Origin: Chitinophagaceae bacterium
Lineage (GTDB): Bacteria; Bacteroidota; Bacteroidia; Chitinophagales; Chitinophagaceae
Length of the DNA: 42,938 nucleotides
Assembly: GCA_014879565.1 (NCBI GenBank)
Contig: JACSRW010000011.1
Coordinates: 1-42,938, forward strand
Direction: 5' to 3'
The number at the start of each line of letters is the position of its first letter. Position 1 is the first letter of the stretch. A program made the position numbers and the translations under genes. A model generated the notes under the pieces. That model was given only the letters and a program-made list of their open reading frames with translations. It was not told the origin of the DNA and did not search any database. Below, piece by piece: positions 8,456-16,876 of this stretch.

Positions 8456-8755
8456 ATGAAACTTTCTGAAGTACTCATAAAACCCATTCTGACCGAGAAA
8501 GCCAATGCGCAGCAGGACAAACTCCGTCGCTATGCTTTCAAGGTAGCCCGCAAGGCCAACAAACTGGAAATCAAAAAAGCGGTGGAGAATTTTTACGGGG
8601 TGACTGTAACAGGGGTGAATACCTCCGTTGTTCCCGGAAAAAACAAGAGCCGTTTTACCAAATCCGGTGTGATTTCCGGCCGTAAGCCGGCTTACAAAAA
8701 GGCTTATGTCACTGTAGCCGAAGGAGAAAATATCGATTTGTATTCGAATATTTAA
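8456..8755 (+). CDS. rplW: 50S ribosomal protein L23
   Basis: 99 residues. L23 lies at the tunnel exit and docks trigger factor and the signal recognition particle. The family start is clear (LIKPILTEKANAQQDKLR at about residues 7-24), as are the helix KLEIKKAVENFYGV and the basic loop KNKSRFTKSG. The next gene, rplB, is 93 bp away across a spacer that has a hairpin and a tiny open frame. Confidence 0.98.
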   Translation: MKLSEVLIKPILTEKANAQQDKLRRYAFKVARKANKLEIKKAVENFYGVTVTGVNTSVVPGKNKSRFTKSGVISGRKPAYKKAYVTVAEGENIDLYSNI

Positions 8756-8760
8756 ACCCG

Positions 8761-8832
8761 GGTCTCCTTTACTGAGTACAGGAGATCACAGTAATGGCAA
8801 ACAACCGCCGCGAAGTGTTGAAAAAGAACTAA
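8761..8832 (+). promoter_or_regulatory. Hairpin plus 12-codon mini-ORF between rplW and rplB
   Basis: GGTCTCCT (8761-8768) can pair with AGGAGATC (8780-8787), with one G-U pair. The second arm contains AGGAG, a good Shine-Dalgarno site. Eleven or so bases later an ATG at 8794 opens a 12-codon frame ([12 protein letters not shown]) ending at 8832, 16 bp before rplB. It could be a leader peptide whose ribosome site is masked by the hairpin, or chance. Confidence 0.3.
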
Positions 8833-8848
8833 TAAAGGAAAAAAGAAA

Positions 8849-9685
8849 ATGGCATTAAGGAAATTCAAACCCATTACCGCCGGTACCCGCTGGAGAATTG
8901 GTAATGCGTATGCAGAAGTTACAACCAATGTACCGGAAAAGAGCCTGGTGGAGGCAAAGCCCCGCACCGGTGGCCGTAACTCTTCCGGTCACCTGTCCAT
9001 GCGCTATCGTGGCGGCGGACATAAAAAGAAGTACCGTATTATTGATTTTAAGCGGAATAAAAGCGGCGTGGCCACTGTTGAATCTATCCAGTATGACCCG
9101 AACCGTACAGCCTTTATCGCGCTGCTGAATTATGCAGATGGCGAAAAAAGGTATATCCTGGCTCCCCAGGGACTCCAGGTAGGCGCGCAGGTGGAAAGTG
9201 GCGCGGATGTGGCTCCCGAAGTAGGAAATGCACTTCCGATGAAGAATATGCCCCTCGGTACCAACGTGCACAATATTGAAATGCAGCCTGGTCAGGGTGG
9301 TAAACTTGCCCGCAGTGCCGGTTCTTCTGCCCAGCTGACCAACAAGGAAGAAAAATACGCGGTACTGAAAATGCCGAGTGGTGAACTCCGCAAGGTATTG
9401 ATTGATTGTTACGCGACGGTAGGGGTGGTAAGTAACAGCGACCATAACCTGCAAAGCATGGGTAAAGCCGGCCGTAACAGGTGGAAAGGGATCCGTCCCC
9501 GTAACCGTGGTGTGGCGATGAACCCGGTGGATCACCCGATGGGTGGTGGTGAAGGTAAAGCTTCCGGTGGTCACCCGCGTTCCCGTACCGGTAAGTACGC
9601 CAAAGGAGAAAAAACGCGTACAAGGGGTAAATCCAGCGATAAGCTGATTATCCAGCGCCGGAACGGCAGCAAGCTCGCCAAGTAA
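8849..9685 (+). CDS. rplB: 50S ribosomal protein L2
   Basis: 278 residues, the usual L2 length. L2 is needed for subunit association and peptidyl transferase activity. The sequence shows the SH3-like core, the [20 protein letters not shown] segment near residue 51 and the highly conserved C-terminal [18 protein letters not shown] near residue 224, which carries the histidine found in all bacterial L2 proteins. The basic tail ends [18 protein letters not shown]. The start follows an A-rich AAAGGAAAAAAG stretch. Confidence 0.98.
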   Translation: MALRKFKPITAGTRWRIGNAYAEVTTNVPEKSLVEAKPRTGGRNSSGHLSMRYRGGGHKKKYRIIDFKRNKSGVATVESIQYDPNRTAFIALLNYADGEKRYILAPQGLQVGAQVESGADVAPEVGNALPMKNMPLGTNVHNIEMQPGQGGKLARSAGSSAQLTNKEEKYAVLKMPSGELRKVLIDCYATVGVVSNSDHNLQSMGKAGRNRWKGIRPRNRGVAMNPVDHPMGGGEGKASGGHPRSRTGKYAKGEKTRTRGKSSDKLIIQRRNGSKLAK

Positions 9686-9716
9686 TCAAAAAAATTAATA
9701 ACACAACGACATAATC

Positions 9717-9986
9717 ATGGCTCGTTCGATTAAAAAAGGTCCTTATGTGGCATCCCACCTTGAAAAAAAGGTATTTGCCATGAACGAAGGCAAAAACAAG
9801 AAAGGAGTTATCAAAACATGGAGCCGCCGCTCCACGATCACCCCTGACTTTGTGGGTCACACATTCGCGGTGCACAATGGTAACAAGTTCATCCCTGTAT
9901 ATGTGACGGAATTCATGGTAGGGCACAAACTGGGTGAATTCGCACCCACCCGCCAGTTCAAAGGACACTCTAAAAAAGAAGGATAA
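9717..9986 (+). CDS. rpsS: 30S ribosomal protein S19
   Basis: 89 residues. S19 lies in the head of the small subunit near S13 and the A-site tRNA. It begins [19 protein letters not shown], has the core [21 protein letters not shown] region and ends with [19 protein letters not shown], all standard for the family. It lies 31 bp after rplB and 17 bp before rplV. Confidence 0.98.
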   Translation: MARSIKKGPYVASHLEKKVFAMNEGKNKKGVIKTWSRRSTITPDFVGHTFAVHNGNKFIPVYVTEFMVGHKLGEFAPTRQFKGHSKKEG

Positions 9987-10003
9987 ACCCGAAACTTATT
10001 ACA

Positions 10004-10348
10004 ATGGAAGCAGTAGCTAAACTGAGAAACTACCCGACCTCTCCCCGTAAGATGCGTTTGCTGGCAGACCTGATCCGCGGGCAGAAAGTGGAGAAGGTGC
10101 TGGCTGAACTGGAGCACAACCCCAAACATCCGGCCGTTCCCCTGCGTAAACTGGTACTGAGTGCGATCAGCAACTGGAAGCAGAAGAATGAAGGGGGCGA
10201 TGAAAGCCAGCTGGTGGTGAAAACCATTTTTGTGGATGGCGCCCGTACCCTGAAAAGGATGCGTCCCGCCCCCCAGGGCCGTGGTTACCGTGTGCGCAAG
10301 CGCAGCAATCACGTAACGGTGATTGTGGATACAAAAGAAACTAAATAA
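10004..10348 (+). CDS. rplV: 50S ribosomal protein L22
   Basis: 114 residues. L22 lines the exit tunnel with a long beta-hairpin, here around residues 80-100 ([20 protein letters not shown]), the region where macrolide resistance mutations map in other bacteria. The N-terminal [20 protein letters not shown] is the usual helix start. The next gene, rpsC, follows after 30 bp. Confidence 0.98.
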   Translation: MEAVAKLRNYPTSPRKMRLLADLIRGQKVEKVLAELEHNPKHPAVPLRKLVLSAISNWKQKNEGGDESQLVVKTIFVDGARTLKRMRPAPQGRGYRVRKRSNHVTVIVDTKETK

Positions 10349-10378
10349 TAAATCGATTAACGAATAACCTGAATAAAC

Positions 10379-11161
10379 ATGGGTCAGAAAGCAAATCCGA
10401 TTGGTAACAGGTTAGGCATCATCCGCGGATGGGAATCTAACTGGTACGGCAGCAAGAAAGACTTTGCCGTGAAACTGATCGAAGATAACAAGATCAGAAC
10501 TTACCTGAATGCCCGTATCAACAAGGGCGGTATCTCCAAAATTGTCATTGAGAGAACACTGGGTAAACTGATCGTTACCATCCATACCTCCAAGCCCGGT
10601 ATCATCATCGGTAAAGGAGGCGGAGAGGTTGACCGTATCAAGGAAGAACTGAAAAAACTGACCGGTAAGGAAGACGTGCAGATCAACATCCTGGAGATCC
10701 GTCGTCCCGAACTGGATGCGATGATCGTGGCTGACACGATTGCCCGCCAGATTGAAAACCGGATCAATTATAAAAGAGCGATCAAAATGTCTATCGCCTC
10801 CGCTCTCCGGATGGGTGCGGAAGGAATCAAGGTAAAAGTATCCGGCCGTCTCGGAGGTGCTGAAATCGCCCGTTCCGAGGAAATCAAACAGGGCCGTGTT
10901 CCCCTGCACACTTTCCGGATGGATATAGATTATGCCAACGTTTTTGCGCTGACGGTTTACGGGAAAATCGGTATCAAAGTATGGATCTGTAAAGGGGAAG
11001 TACTGGCCAAACGTGATCTGAACCCCAATTTCGTGGGTGGCAAGAGTGATGTGAGCGACCGTCGTGACCACCGTTCTGAAGGGGATCATCGTCCGCGCCG
11101 GGACGACCGCCGCGGTGGCGGAGACCGCAGAGGTGGCGGAAGAGGTGACCGCCGGGGCTGA
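10379..11161 (+). CDS. rpsC: 30S ribosomal protein S3 with Arg/Gly-rich C-terminal tail
   Basis: 260 residues. S3 forms part of the mRNA entry channel with helicase activity. The KH-type RNA-binding motif GIIIGKGG is at residues 74-81, and the C-terminal S3 domain ends near 222 ([16 protein letters not shown]). A tail of nearly 40 residues made almost only of Arg, Gly, Asp and His follows, with repeated DRRGGG units. E. coli S3 has 233 residues and lacks it. The tail would lie near the mRNA entry site and may bind RNA (inference). Confidence 0.97.
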   Translation: MGQKANPIGNRLGIIRGWESNWYGSKKDFAVKLIEDNKIRTYLNARINKGGISKIVIERTLGKLIVTIHTSKPGIIIGKGGGEVDRIKEELKKLTGKEDVQINILEIRRPELDAMIVADTIARQIENRINYKRAIKMSIASALRMGAEGIKVKVSGRLGGAEIARSEEIKQGRVPLHTFRMDIDYANVFALTVYGKIGIKVWICKGEVLAKRDLNPNFVGGKSDVSDRRDHRSEGDHRPRRDDRRGGGDRRGGGRGDRRG

Positions 11162-11178
11162 TCAGAGCCGGCAGATGG

Positions 11179-11206
11179 TAGTCAGGAGTCAGTAGCCAGA
11201 CTACAG
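11179..11206 (+). repeat. Heptameric tandem repeat between rpsC and rplP
   Basis: Four degenerate 7-bp units occur in a row: TAGTCAG, GAGTCAG, TAGCCAG, ACTACAG. The array overlaps a possible hairpin, GTAGTC (11178-11183) with GACTAC (11199-11204). It shares only its 7-bp period with the other arrays in this window. Confidence 0.5.
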
Positions 11207-11265
11207 GAATAAAAAAAAGAGTGTAATTGCCGAAGGCAGTCGCCGGAGGCTCAAAGCGAAAAACA

Positions 11266-11688
11266 ATGTTACAACCGAAAAGAACGAAACACAGGAAAAT
11301 GCAGAAAGGCCGCATGAAGGGCGATGCCAAACGCGGTGCCACTATCGCATTCGGCTCCTATGCCCTGAAGGCCCTGGATCAGCACTGGATTACTGACCGC
11401 CAGATTGAAGCAGCCCGTCAGGCGCTGACCCGTGAAATGAAAAGGGAAGGGAATGTGTGGATCCGTATTTTCCCCGACAAACCCATTACCCGCAAGCCCC
11501 TGGAGGTAAGGATGGGTAAGGGTAAAGGTAACCTGGAGTTCTGGGCCGCTGTTGTTAAACCCGGCCGTATCATTTTTGAAATTGACGGGGTAAATGAGAC
11601 CGTGGCCCGCGCCGCCCTCGCCCTGGCCGCCGGCAAACTGCCGATCAAGACAAAATTCATTGTTCGCCGTGACCTGGTTACTGCGTAA
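11266..11688 (+). CDS. rplP: 50S ribosomal protein L16
   Basis: 140 residues from the ATG at 11266 ([19 protein letters not shown]), the standard L16 start; the frame is open back to a TTG at 11227, which would add 13 uncharacteristic residues. L16 organises the A-site region of the large subunit. The motif [19 protein letters not shown] near residue 82 is diagnostic. It lies 104 bp after rpsC across a spacer with a heptamer repeat, and 21 bp before rpmC. Confidence 0.98.
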   Translation: MLQPKRTKHRKMQKGRMKGDAKRGATIAFGSYALKALDQHWITDRQIEAARQALTREMKREGNVWIRIFPDKPITRKPLEVRMGKGKGNLEFWAAVVKPGRIIFEIDGVNETVARAALALAAGKLPIKTKFIVRRDLVTA

Positions 11689-11709
11689 TAAATACTAAAT
11701 CGTACTACG

Positions 11710-11919
11710 ATGTCAAAGAAATCAGATTTTGTAAAAAGTATCCATGGCATGAACGAGCAGGATCTCAAAGCCCGGCTCGAGGAAGACAAACAGCGCCTGA
11801 AAAAGCTGGAGTTCGCCCACGCCATCTCTCCGCTGGAGAATCCGATGACGATCCGCGGTCTGCGCCGGGAAATCGCCCGTCTGAAAACAGAACTGAAGTT
11901 AAAGCAACAACAAGCATAA
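11710..11919 (+). CDS. rpmC: 50S ribosomal protein L29
   Basis: 69 residues, a small helical-hairpin protein at the tunnel exit next to L23. The motif HAISPLENPMTIRGLRREIARLKTE (split here: NPMTIRGLRREIARL near residue 43) is the family signature. The N-terminal KKSDFVKSIHGMNEQDLKARL is a usual variant. The spacer to rpsQ (67 bp) can fold through GTCAG (11923-11927) with CTGAC (11950-11954). Confidence 0.97.
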   Translation: MSKKSDFVKSIHGMNEQDLKARLEEDKQRLKKLEFAHAISPLENPMTIRGLRREIARLKTELKLKQQQA

Positions 11920-11986
11920 TTCGTCAGGAGTCCGGGAACCACGGGTCGGCTGACCTGCGGAAAACCGGTTGTCTAAAAAAACTAAA

Positions 11987-12244
11987 ATGGAAGCAAGAAA
12001 TTTAAGAAAGACCAGGATCGGGGTGGTGACCAGCAACAAAATGGCCAAGACCATTACAGTGGCTGTGGAAAGAAAAGTAAAACACCCGATTTATGGAAAA
12101 TTCGTAAAAAAAACCACCAAGTTCCATGCACACGATGAAAAAGACGAGTGCAGCATCGGGGATGTGGTGAAAATTATGGAAACCCGTCCGCTGAGCAAAA
12201 CCAAACGCTGGCGCCTGGTGGAAGTGGTGGAGAAAGTGAAATAA
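11987..12244 (+). CDS. rpsQ: 30S ribosomal protein S17
   Basis: 85 residues from the ATG at 11987 ([19 protein letters not shown]). An in-frame TTG at 11969 would add six residues, but the ATG start matches the family better. S17 is a primary 16S rRNA binder with an OB fold. The motifs [20 protein letters not shown] and the late [19 protein letters not shown] are typical. Confidence 0.97.
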   Translation: MEARNLRKTRIGVVTSNKMAKTITVAVERKVKHPIYGKFVKKTTKFHAHDEKDECSIGDVVKIMETRPLSKTKRWRLVEVVEKVK

Positions 12245-12299
12245 GGAACAGTCACGCGCTGTAGCGTTGTTTTTATAAACAGATTGTATTAATTGCCGG

Positions 12300-12313
12300 G
12301 GTGCGGTTGCACC
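12300..12313 (+). promoter_or_regulatory. Hairpin upstream of rplN
   Basis: GGTGC (12300-12304) and GCACC (12309-12313) form a perfect 5-bp stem with a GGTT loop, 22 bp before the rplN start. A weaker hairpin, ACGC/GCGT followed by T-rich sequence, lies earlier in the same spacer, near 12253-12273. Confidence 0.35.
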
Positions 12314-12334
12314 TGAGGCACAAAGCTTAAAAAA

Positions 12335-12703
12335 ATGATTCAGCAAGAAAGCCGGTTAAATGTGGCCGACAACTCCGGTGCCAAAGAAGTGCTTTGCATC
12401 CGCGTACTGGGTAACAGCGGACAGCGTTATGCCAGGATTGGCGACAAGATCGTAGTAACCGTGAAGGATGCGATTCCCCAGGGTGGTATCAAAAAAGGTA
12501 CGGTGGCCAAGGCCGTGATTGTACGGACCACCAATAAGCTTCGCCGTAAAGACGGTTCGTATATCCGCTTTGATGACAACGCCGTGGTCATCCTGAACCA
12601 GTCCGACGAACCCAGGGGTACCCGTATTTTCGGTCCGGTTGCCCGTGAGCTCCGTGACAAGGGATATATGAAAATCATCTCCCTGGCTCCTGAAGTATTA
12701 TAA
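12335..12703 (+). CDS. rplN: 50S ribosomal protein L14
   Basis: 122 residues, the invariant L14 length, beginning [20 protein letters not shown]14 lies at the subunit interface and contacts 16S rRNA. The signature [16 protein letters not shown] is near residue 50 and the C-terminal [19 protein letters not shown] is standard. It is preceded by a 90-bp spacer with hairpins and followed 39 bp later by rplX. Confidence 0.98.
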   Translation: MIQQESRLNVADNSGAKEVLCIRVLGNSGQRYARIGDKIVVTVKDAIPQGGIKKGTVAKAVIVRTTNKLRRKDGSYIRFDDNAVVILNQSDEPRGTRIFGPVARELRDKGYMKIISLAPEVL

Positions 12704-12742
12704 TTGATAAACACGGGGTAACTCCCTTCAACGTTAGATAAA

Positions 12743-13078
12743 ATGAAAGCAAGATTCAAACCCAAGTACAACATCCGGAAAGGCGACAGCGTGGTGGTTA
12801 TCACCGGCGATGATAAAGATTTGTCAAAACCCCGTACGGTGAAAGAAGTACTGGTGGACGAGGGTAAAGTGATTGTGGATGGTGTGAATATCGTCACCAA
12901 ACACACCAAGCCTTCTGCCCAGAACACCAAGGGCGGTATCGTAAAAAAAGAAGCTCCCATTGCAATCAGCAATGTAATGCTCTGGGATGCCAAGGCGAAA
13001 GCTCCGGCCCGTGTCACCCGCAAGCGTGAAGAAGGCAAAACAGTACGTATTTCCAAAAAATCAGGCGAAAAGATCTAA
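12743..13078 (+). CDS. rplX: 50S ribosomal protein L24
   Basis: 111 residues. L24 starts large-subunit assembly by binding the 5' end of 23S rRNA. The KOW-type motif is RKGDSVVVITGDDKDLSK (about residues 12-29), followed by VNIVTKHTKPSAQNTKGGI. The C-terminus KRKEEGKTVRISKKSG-like segment is the usual basic tail. It lies 26 bp before rplE. Confidence 0.97.
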   Translation: MKARFKPKYNIRKGDSVVVITGDDKDLSKPRTVKEVLVDEGKVIVDGVNIVTKHTKPSAQNTKGGIVKKEAPIAISNVMLWDAKAKAPARVTRKREEGKTVRISKKSGEKI

Positions 13079-13104
13079 TCCGCCTGGTGCAATAAAAGAA
13101 AGTT

Positions 13105-13680
13105 ATGAGTACAAAAACATATTCCCCGCGACTGGCAGACAAGTACAAAAAAGATGTGGTACCTGCCCTGGTAAAAAAATTCGGTTATGCCACTGTTATG
13201 CAGGCTCCCAAACTGGAGAAAATCTGTCTTAACCGCGGTGTAAACGGAGCTGTGTCCGATAAAAAGATGGTGGATGTGGCCATTGACGAGCTGACCACTA
13301 TTTCCGGTCAGAAAGCTGTGGCTACCATGTCCAAAAAGGACATTTCCAACTTCAAACTCCGGAAAAACATGCCCATCGGCGCCCGGGTTACGCTGCGTGG
13401 AGACAAAATGTTCGAGTTCCTCGACCGGCTGATCTCTGTGGCCCTGCCCCGCGTACGTGACTTCAAAGGCGTTAACGAAAAAGCATTTGACGGCCGCGGT
13501 AACTACACCCTGGGTGTAACCGAGCAGATCATCTTTCCGGAGATTGATATTGACAAGGTCAGCAAAATCACCGGGATGGATATCACTTTTGTGACCACTG
13601 CCGGTACCGATGAGGAAGCCTATGAACTGCTGAAGGAACTGGGTATGCCTTTCCGTAATGTAAAAAATACTTCAAACTAA
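13105..13680 (+). CDS. rplE: 50S ribosomal protein L5
   Basis: 191 residues, slightly longer than E. coli L5 (179). L5 binds 5S rRNA and forms part of the central protuberance. The family signatures [19 protein letters not shown] near residue 91 and [18 protein letters not shown] near 139 are clear. It is followed after 16 bp by rpsN. Confidence 0.98.
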   Translation: MSTKTYSPRLADKYKKDVVPALVKKFGYATVMQAPKLEKICLNRGVNGAVSDKKMVDVAIDELTTISGQKAVATMSKKDISNFKLRKNMPIGARVTLRGDKMFEFLDRLISVALPRVRDFKGVNEKAFDGRGNYTLGVTEQIIFPEIDIDKVSKITGMDITFVTTAGTDEEAYELLKELGMPFRNVKNTSN

Positions 13681-13696
13681 ACGATAACAAACACCC

Positions 13697-13966
13697 ATGG
13701 CAAAAACTTCCGTAAAAGCCAGGCAGGCAAAAAGGGAACGTATGGTAGCCCATTTCGCCGCCAAAAGAGAAGAGCTGAAAAAAGCCGGTGACTGGAAAGC
13801 ACTGGATGAACTTCCGAAGAATTCTTCCAAAGTGCGTTTAAAAAACCGCTGCCAGCTTTCCGGCCGTCCGAAAGGATATGTGCGTTATTTCGGTATTTCG
13901 AGGGTTGCCCTGCGCGATATGGCGCTGAACGGTAAAATCCCCGGTCTGAAAAAAGCAAGCTGGTAA
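13697..13966 (+). CDS. rpsN: 30S ribosomal protein S14 (zinc-free type)
   Basis: 89 residues, the long C-minus form: it has one cysteine ([20 protein letters not shown]) and no CxxC pair, so it should not bind zinc. S14 lies in the 30S head. The ending IPGLKKASW is characteristic of all S14 proteins. It lies 16 bp after rplE and 69 bp before rpsH, whose spacer holds a hairpin. Confidence 0.98.
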   Translation: MAKTSVKARQAKRERMVAHFAAKREELKKAGDWKALDELPKNSSKVRLKNRCQLSGRPKGYVRYFGISRVALRDMALNGKIPGLKKASW

Positions 13967-13997
13967 TTTATTCAATTTTAAAAAACTTTTCCAATTA

Positions 13998-14027
13998 TCC
14001 CGACATTCTGATCGGGACGTAGGAGGG
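13998..14027 (+). promoter_or_regulatory. Hairpin and strong Shine-Dalgarno before rpsH
   Basis: TCCCGA (13998-14003) pairs with TCGGGA (14012-14017) over an 8-nt loop. It is followed by TAGGAGG (14020-14026), a near-perfect Shine-Dalgarno sequence 9 nt before the rpsH ATG. Most starts in this window lack such a site. S8 is a known translational repressor in other bacteria, so this could be a control point. Confidence 0.45.
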
Positions 14028-14035
14028 CAAAAAAT

Positions 14036-14434
14036 ATGGTAACAGATCCTATAGCAGATTTCCTGACAAGAATCCGTAATGCACAGATGGCCGGTCACCG
14101 TGTGGTGGATATTCCCGCCTCTAATCTCAAAAAACGTATGACGGAGATCCTGTACAACCAGGGATATATCCTGAAATATAAATTTGAGGATGATAACAAA
14201 CAGGGCATCATCAAAATCGCCCTGAAGTATGATCCGGCCACCAAACAACCCGCTATCCAGAGTATGGAGCGCGTTAGCCGTCCGGGTCTGCGCCAGTATG
14301 CCAAACCCGCTGATTTCCGCCGGGTGAAAAATGGCCTGGGTGTGGCGATCCTTTCCACTTCCAAAGGGGTAATGACCGACAAGGAAGCCAAAGCCCAGAA
14401 TGTGGGCGGGGAAGTGCTGTGCTATGTATATTAA
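14036..14434 (+). CDS. rpsH: 30S ribosomal protein S8
   Basis: 132 residues. S8 is a primary binder of the central domain of 16S rRNA and, in E. coli, represses translation of the spc operon. It starts MVTDPIADFLTRIRNAQ and ends with the family signature GLGVAILSTSKGVMTDKEA followed by GGEVLCYVY. It is one of the few genes in this window with a strong Shine-Dalgarno site. Confidence 0.98.
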   Translation: MVTDPIADFLTRIRNAQMAGHRVVDIPASNLKKRMTEILYNQGYILKYKFEDDNKQGIIKIALKYDPATKQPAIQSMERVSRPGLRQYAKPADFRRVKNGLGVAILSTSKGVMTDKEAKAQNVGGEVLCYVY

Positions 14435-14518
14435 ACCAAACTGCGTCACCGGTACATTAAGCCGTAACCTGTACAGGCTGACCGGCCGGTAACGAATAAA
14501 AACAATAAAAAAAAGACT

Positions 14519-15073
14519 ATGTCCCGTATAGGTAAAAAATCAATCGTAATCCCGGAAGGGGTGACCGTAACAGTCGGTAAAGACAATGTGGTTACCGTAA
14601 AAGGAAAACAGGGCGAACTCAAACAGGCTGTTGACCGTGATATCACGGTAGAGGTTAAAGACGGCCAGGTTCATTTTGGCCGGCCTACAGACCAGATCCG
14701 TCACCGCGCCATGCATGGGTTGTACCGTGCCCTCATCGCTAACCTGGTGAAGGGGGTTACAGATGGATTTGTCCGTAAACTGGAACTGATCGGTGTGGGT
14801 TTCAAAGCAGCCAATCAGGGTAATGTGCTTGATCTGGCCCTTGGTTATTCCCACAATATCATCTTTGAGGTACCCAAGGAACTGAAAGTGGCAACCGCCC
14901 AGGAAAAAGGGCAGAATCCCATCATCACCCTGGAAGGTATCGACAAACAGCTGATCGGCCAGGTAGCTGCCAAACTGCGCAGTCTCCGCAAACCCGAGCC
15001 GTACAAAGGAAAAGGTGTTCGTTATGTGGGTGAAGTGGTACGCAAGAAAGCTGGTAAAGCGGCTGGTAAATAA
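14519..15073 (+). CDS. rplF: 50S ribosomal protein L6
   Basis: 184 residues, with the two tandem folds of L6, which binds near the sarcin-ricin loop. It starts MSRIGKKSIVIPEGVTV and shows the C-terminal signature LRKPEPYKGKGVRYVGEVV near residue 158. The spacer from rpsH is 84 bp with imperfect palindromes; rplR follows after 51 bp. Confidence 0.98.
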   Translation: MSRIGKKSIVIPEGVTVTVGKDNVVTVKGKQGELKQAVDRDITVEVKDGQVHFGRPTDQIRHRAMHGLYRALIANLVKGVTDGFVRKLELIGVGFKAANQGNVLDLALGYSHNIIFEVPKELKVATAQEKGQNPIITLEGIDKQLIGQVAAKLRSLRKPEPYKGKGVRYVGEVVRKKAGKAAGK

Positions 15074-15124
15074 TCGATAAATGTATAATCAGCCTTGGCC
15101 GTATCAAGGCTCAAATAAAAAGAG

Positions 15125-15484
15125 ATGAATCCGAAAGTAAAATCACAAAGAAGAAAAAATATCCGCTACCGGATCCGCGCTAAGATCAGCGGTTTTGCTG
15201 CCAAACCCCGACTGTCGGTTTTCCGCAGCAACGCAGATATCTATGCGCAGCTGATTGATGACGCCAACGGACAAACACTGGCTGCAGCTTCTTCCCGCGA
15301 CAAGGATATCGCGGCTCAGAAAGGCACCAAATGTGAAAAAAGTAAACTGGTGGGCGCAGCTCTGGCCACAAAAGCAGCCGGATTGGGTATCACCCAGGTG
15401 ACTTTCGACCGCGGCGGTTACCTGTACCATGGTCGCGTAAAAGCCCTGGCTGATGGCGCCCGTGAAGGGGGGCTTCAATTCTAA
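15125..15484 (+). CDS. rplR: 50S ribosomal protein L18
   Basis: 119 residues. L18 binds 5S rRNA with L5. The basic N-terminus ([18 protein letters not shown]) and the core [18 protein letters not shown] are typical, as is the late [20 protein letters not shown] ending in GLQF. It lies 51 bp after rplF and 32 bp before rpsE. Confidence 0.98.
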   Translation: MNPKVKSQRRKNIRYRIRAKISGFAAKPRLSVFRSNADIYAQLIDDANGQTLAAASSRDKDIAAQKGTKCEKSKLVGAALATKAAGLGITQVTFDRGGYLYHGRVKALADGAREGGLQF

Positions 15485-15516
15485 ACAATCCTTATAACTT
15501 TTAATAGCAAGTATAA

Positions 15517-16035
15517 ATGTCAAAGTTTAACGTAAACAGGGTAAAAGCCGGTGACCTGGAACTGAAAGATAAGGTGGTTGCCATCAACCGTGTGGTAAAA
15601 ACAACCAAGGGCGGCCGCGCCTTCAGTTTCTCCGCCTTAGTGGTGGTGGGTAATGAAAACGGCGTTGTTGGGCACGGTCTGGGCAAAGCGAAAGAAGTTC
15701 AGGAAGCTATCACCAAAGGCATTGAAGATGCCAAAAAGAACCTGATCAAGGTTCCGGTGATGAAAGGAACTATCCCGCACGATCAGTGGGCCAAGGAAGG
15801 CGCTGCCAAGGTGCTGATCAAACCCGCCGCTCATGGTACCGGTGTGATCGCCGGAGGTTCCATGCGTGCTGTACTGGAAGCTGCCGGTGTAACCGACGTA
15901 CTTTCCAAGTCCATGGGTTCTGCCAATCCCCACAACGTGGTAAAGGCCACTTTTAAAGCCCTGGCAATGCTGCGTGAGCCGGTCAGTGTGGCAAAAACCC
16001 GCACAGTAGGTCTCAAGAAAGTATTCAACGGCTGA
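15517..16035 (+). CDS. rpsE: 30S ribosomal protein S5
   Basis: 172 residues. S5 contributes to decoding accuracy and lies near the mRNA entry channel together with S3 and S4. The double-stranded RNA-binding part reads [20 protein letters not shown] near residue 22, and the loop [17 protein letters not shown] is diagnostic. The C-terminal half holds the standard [16 protein letters not shown] sequence. rpmD follows after 62 bp containing a composite hairpin. Confidence 0.98.
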   Translation: MSKFNVNRVKAGDLELKDKVVAINRVVKTTKGGRAFSFSALVVVGNENGVVGHGLGKAKEVQEAITKGIEDAKKNLIKVPVMKGTIPHDQWAKEGAAKVLIKPAAHGTGVIAGGSMRAVLEAAGVTDVLSKSMGSANPHNVVKATFKALAMLREPVSVAKTRTVGLKKVFNG

Positions 16036-16052
16036 TATTTTATTAAGGAAAT

Positions 16053-16093
16053 TTCAGTTCCCTTTCCACGGAAACCGGGTACTGCAAACTGAA
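16053..16093 (+). promoter_or_regulatory. Composite stem-loop just upstream of rpmD
   Basis: TTCAGTT (16053-16059) pairs with AACTGAA (16087-16093). Inside, CCCTTTC (16060-16066) can pair with GAAA (16071-16074) and GGG (16077-16079) across a CACG loop and a small bulge. The outer arm ends 4 bp before the rpmD ATG, so folding would affect access to the start codon. Confidence 0.4.
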
Positions 16094-16097
16094 TGAT

Positions 16098-16280
16098 ATG
16101 AAAAAAATAAAAGTAACACTGGTAAAAAGTCCGATTGACAGACCTGAGCGTCAGAAGCTTACTCTCCAGGCGCTCGGCCTGAATAAGACCAATGCTTCCC
16201 GGGAAATGGAAGCTACTCCGCAGATCCTGGGGATGGTAAGAAAGGTTACCCACCTGGTTAAAGTGGAAGAAGCCAAATAA
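16098..16280 (+). CDS. rpmD: 50S ribosomal protein L30
   Basis: 60 residues, the normal L30 length. The sequence KKIKVTLVKSPIDRPERQKL and then GLNKTNASREMEATPQILG is typical of the family. L30 binds the large subunit near 5S rRNA. Its start codon lies directly behind a composite hairpin, and two further hairpins lie between it and rplO. Confidence 0.97.
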   Translation: MKKIKVTLVKSPIDRPERQKLTLQALGLNKTNASREMEATPQILGMVRKVTHLVKVEEAK

Positions 16281-16285
16281 TCTAC

Positions 16286-16335
16286 GGCGGTGTACCGCCA
16301 TTTTCAAACAATGCGAGCCCCGGCGCTTTTGGGGC
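16286..16335 (+). promoter_or_regulatory. Two hairpins in the rpmD-rplO spacer
   Basis: GGCGG (16286-16290) pairs with CCGCC (16295-16299) and is followed by ATTTTC, which is weakly terminator-like. GCCCC (16317-16321) pairs with GGGGC (16331-16335) just ahead of rplO. Together they could tune read-through or translation of rplO. Confidence 0.35.
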
Positions 16336-16356
16336 GATGAGTAAAAAACAAAAGCA

Positions 16357-16806
16357 ATGAAATTACATCAGTTAAAGCCTGCAAAAGGCGCGACACACAA
16401 GGAAAAACGTATCGGACGCGGTGATGGTTCCGGACATGGCGGTACCTCTACAAAAGGTACAAAAGGAGCGCAGAGCCGTTCCGGTTTCAAGAATAAAATG
16501 GCCCACGAAGGTGGTCAGATGCCCATTCAGCGCCGTATTCCCAAGCGCGGCTTTAAAAACCCCCACCGGGTGGAATACAAAGTCTTCAACCTGGGACAGG
16601 TGGAGCAACTCGCCGAGAAATATAATATCACTGAATTTACCCTCGAAAATCTTTTTATCAACGGACTGGTTGCACAGTTTGACCGGGTGAAGATCCTGGG
16701 TAACGGGGAAATCAAATCCAAACTCAGCTTCCGGGTGAATGCTGTAAGTGAAAAAGCCAAAGCGGCCATTGAAGCGGCCGGCGGTACGGTGGAAATAGTA
16801 AAGTAA
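16357..16806 (+). CDS. rplO: 50S ribosomal protein L15
   Basis: 149 residues. The Gly-rich N-terminus (GATHKEKRIGRGDGSGHGG) and the motif GGQMPIQRRIPKRGFKNPHR near residue 52 are diagnostic. L15 assembles late in the large subunit. It is the last ribosomal protein before secY, from which a terminator-like hairpin separates it. Confidence 0.98.
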   Translation: MKLHQLKPAKGATHKEKRIGRGDGSGHGGTSTKGTKGAQSRSGFKNKMAHEGGQMPIQRRIPKRGFKNPHRVEYKVFNLGQVEQLAEKYNITEFTLENLFINGLVAQFDRVKILGNGEIKSKLSFRVNAVSEKAKAAIEAAGGTVEIVK

Positions 16807-16823
16807 TTTCACTAAATTGCAAC

Positions 16824-16850
16824 GACGCATTTAATGCGTCTTTTATGTTT
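16824..16850 (+). terminator. Terminator-like hairpin between rplO and secY
   Basis: GACGCAT (16824-16830) pairs perfectly with ATGCGTC (16834-16840) over a 3-nt loop and is followed by TTTTATGTTTT. The interrupted T run suggests partial termination, which could lower secY expression relative to the ribosomal proteins. Confidence 0.6.
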
Positions 16851-16876
16851 TAAGCGCTTTAAACTTTTATATCCCC

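Noticed and set aside
9114-9623. 169-codon open frame antisense to rplB
   Set aside because: L2 is certain on the plus strand; the antisense translation is a low-complexity shadow.
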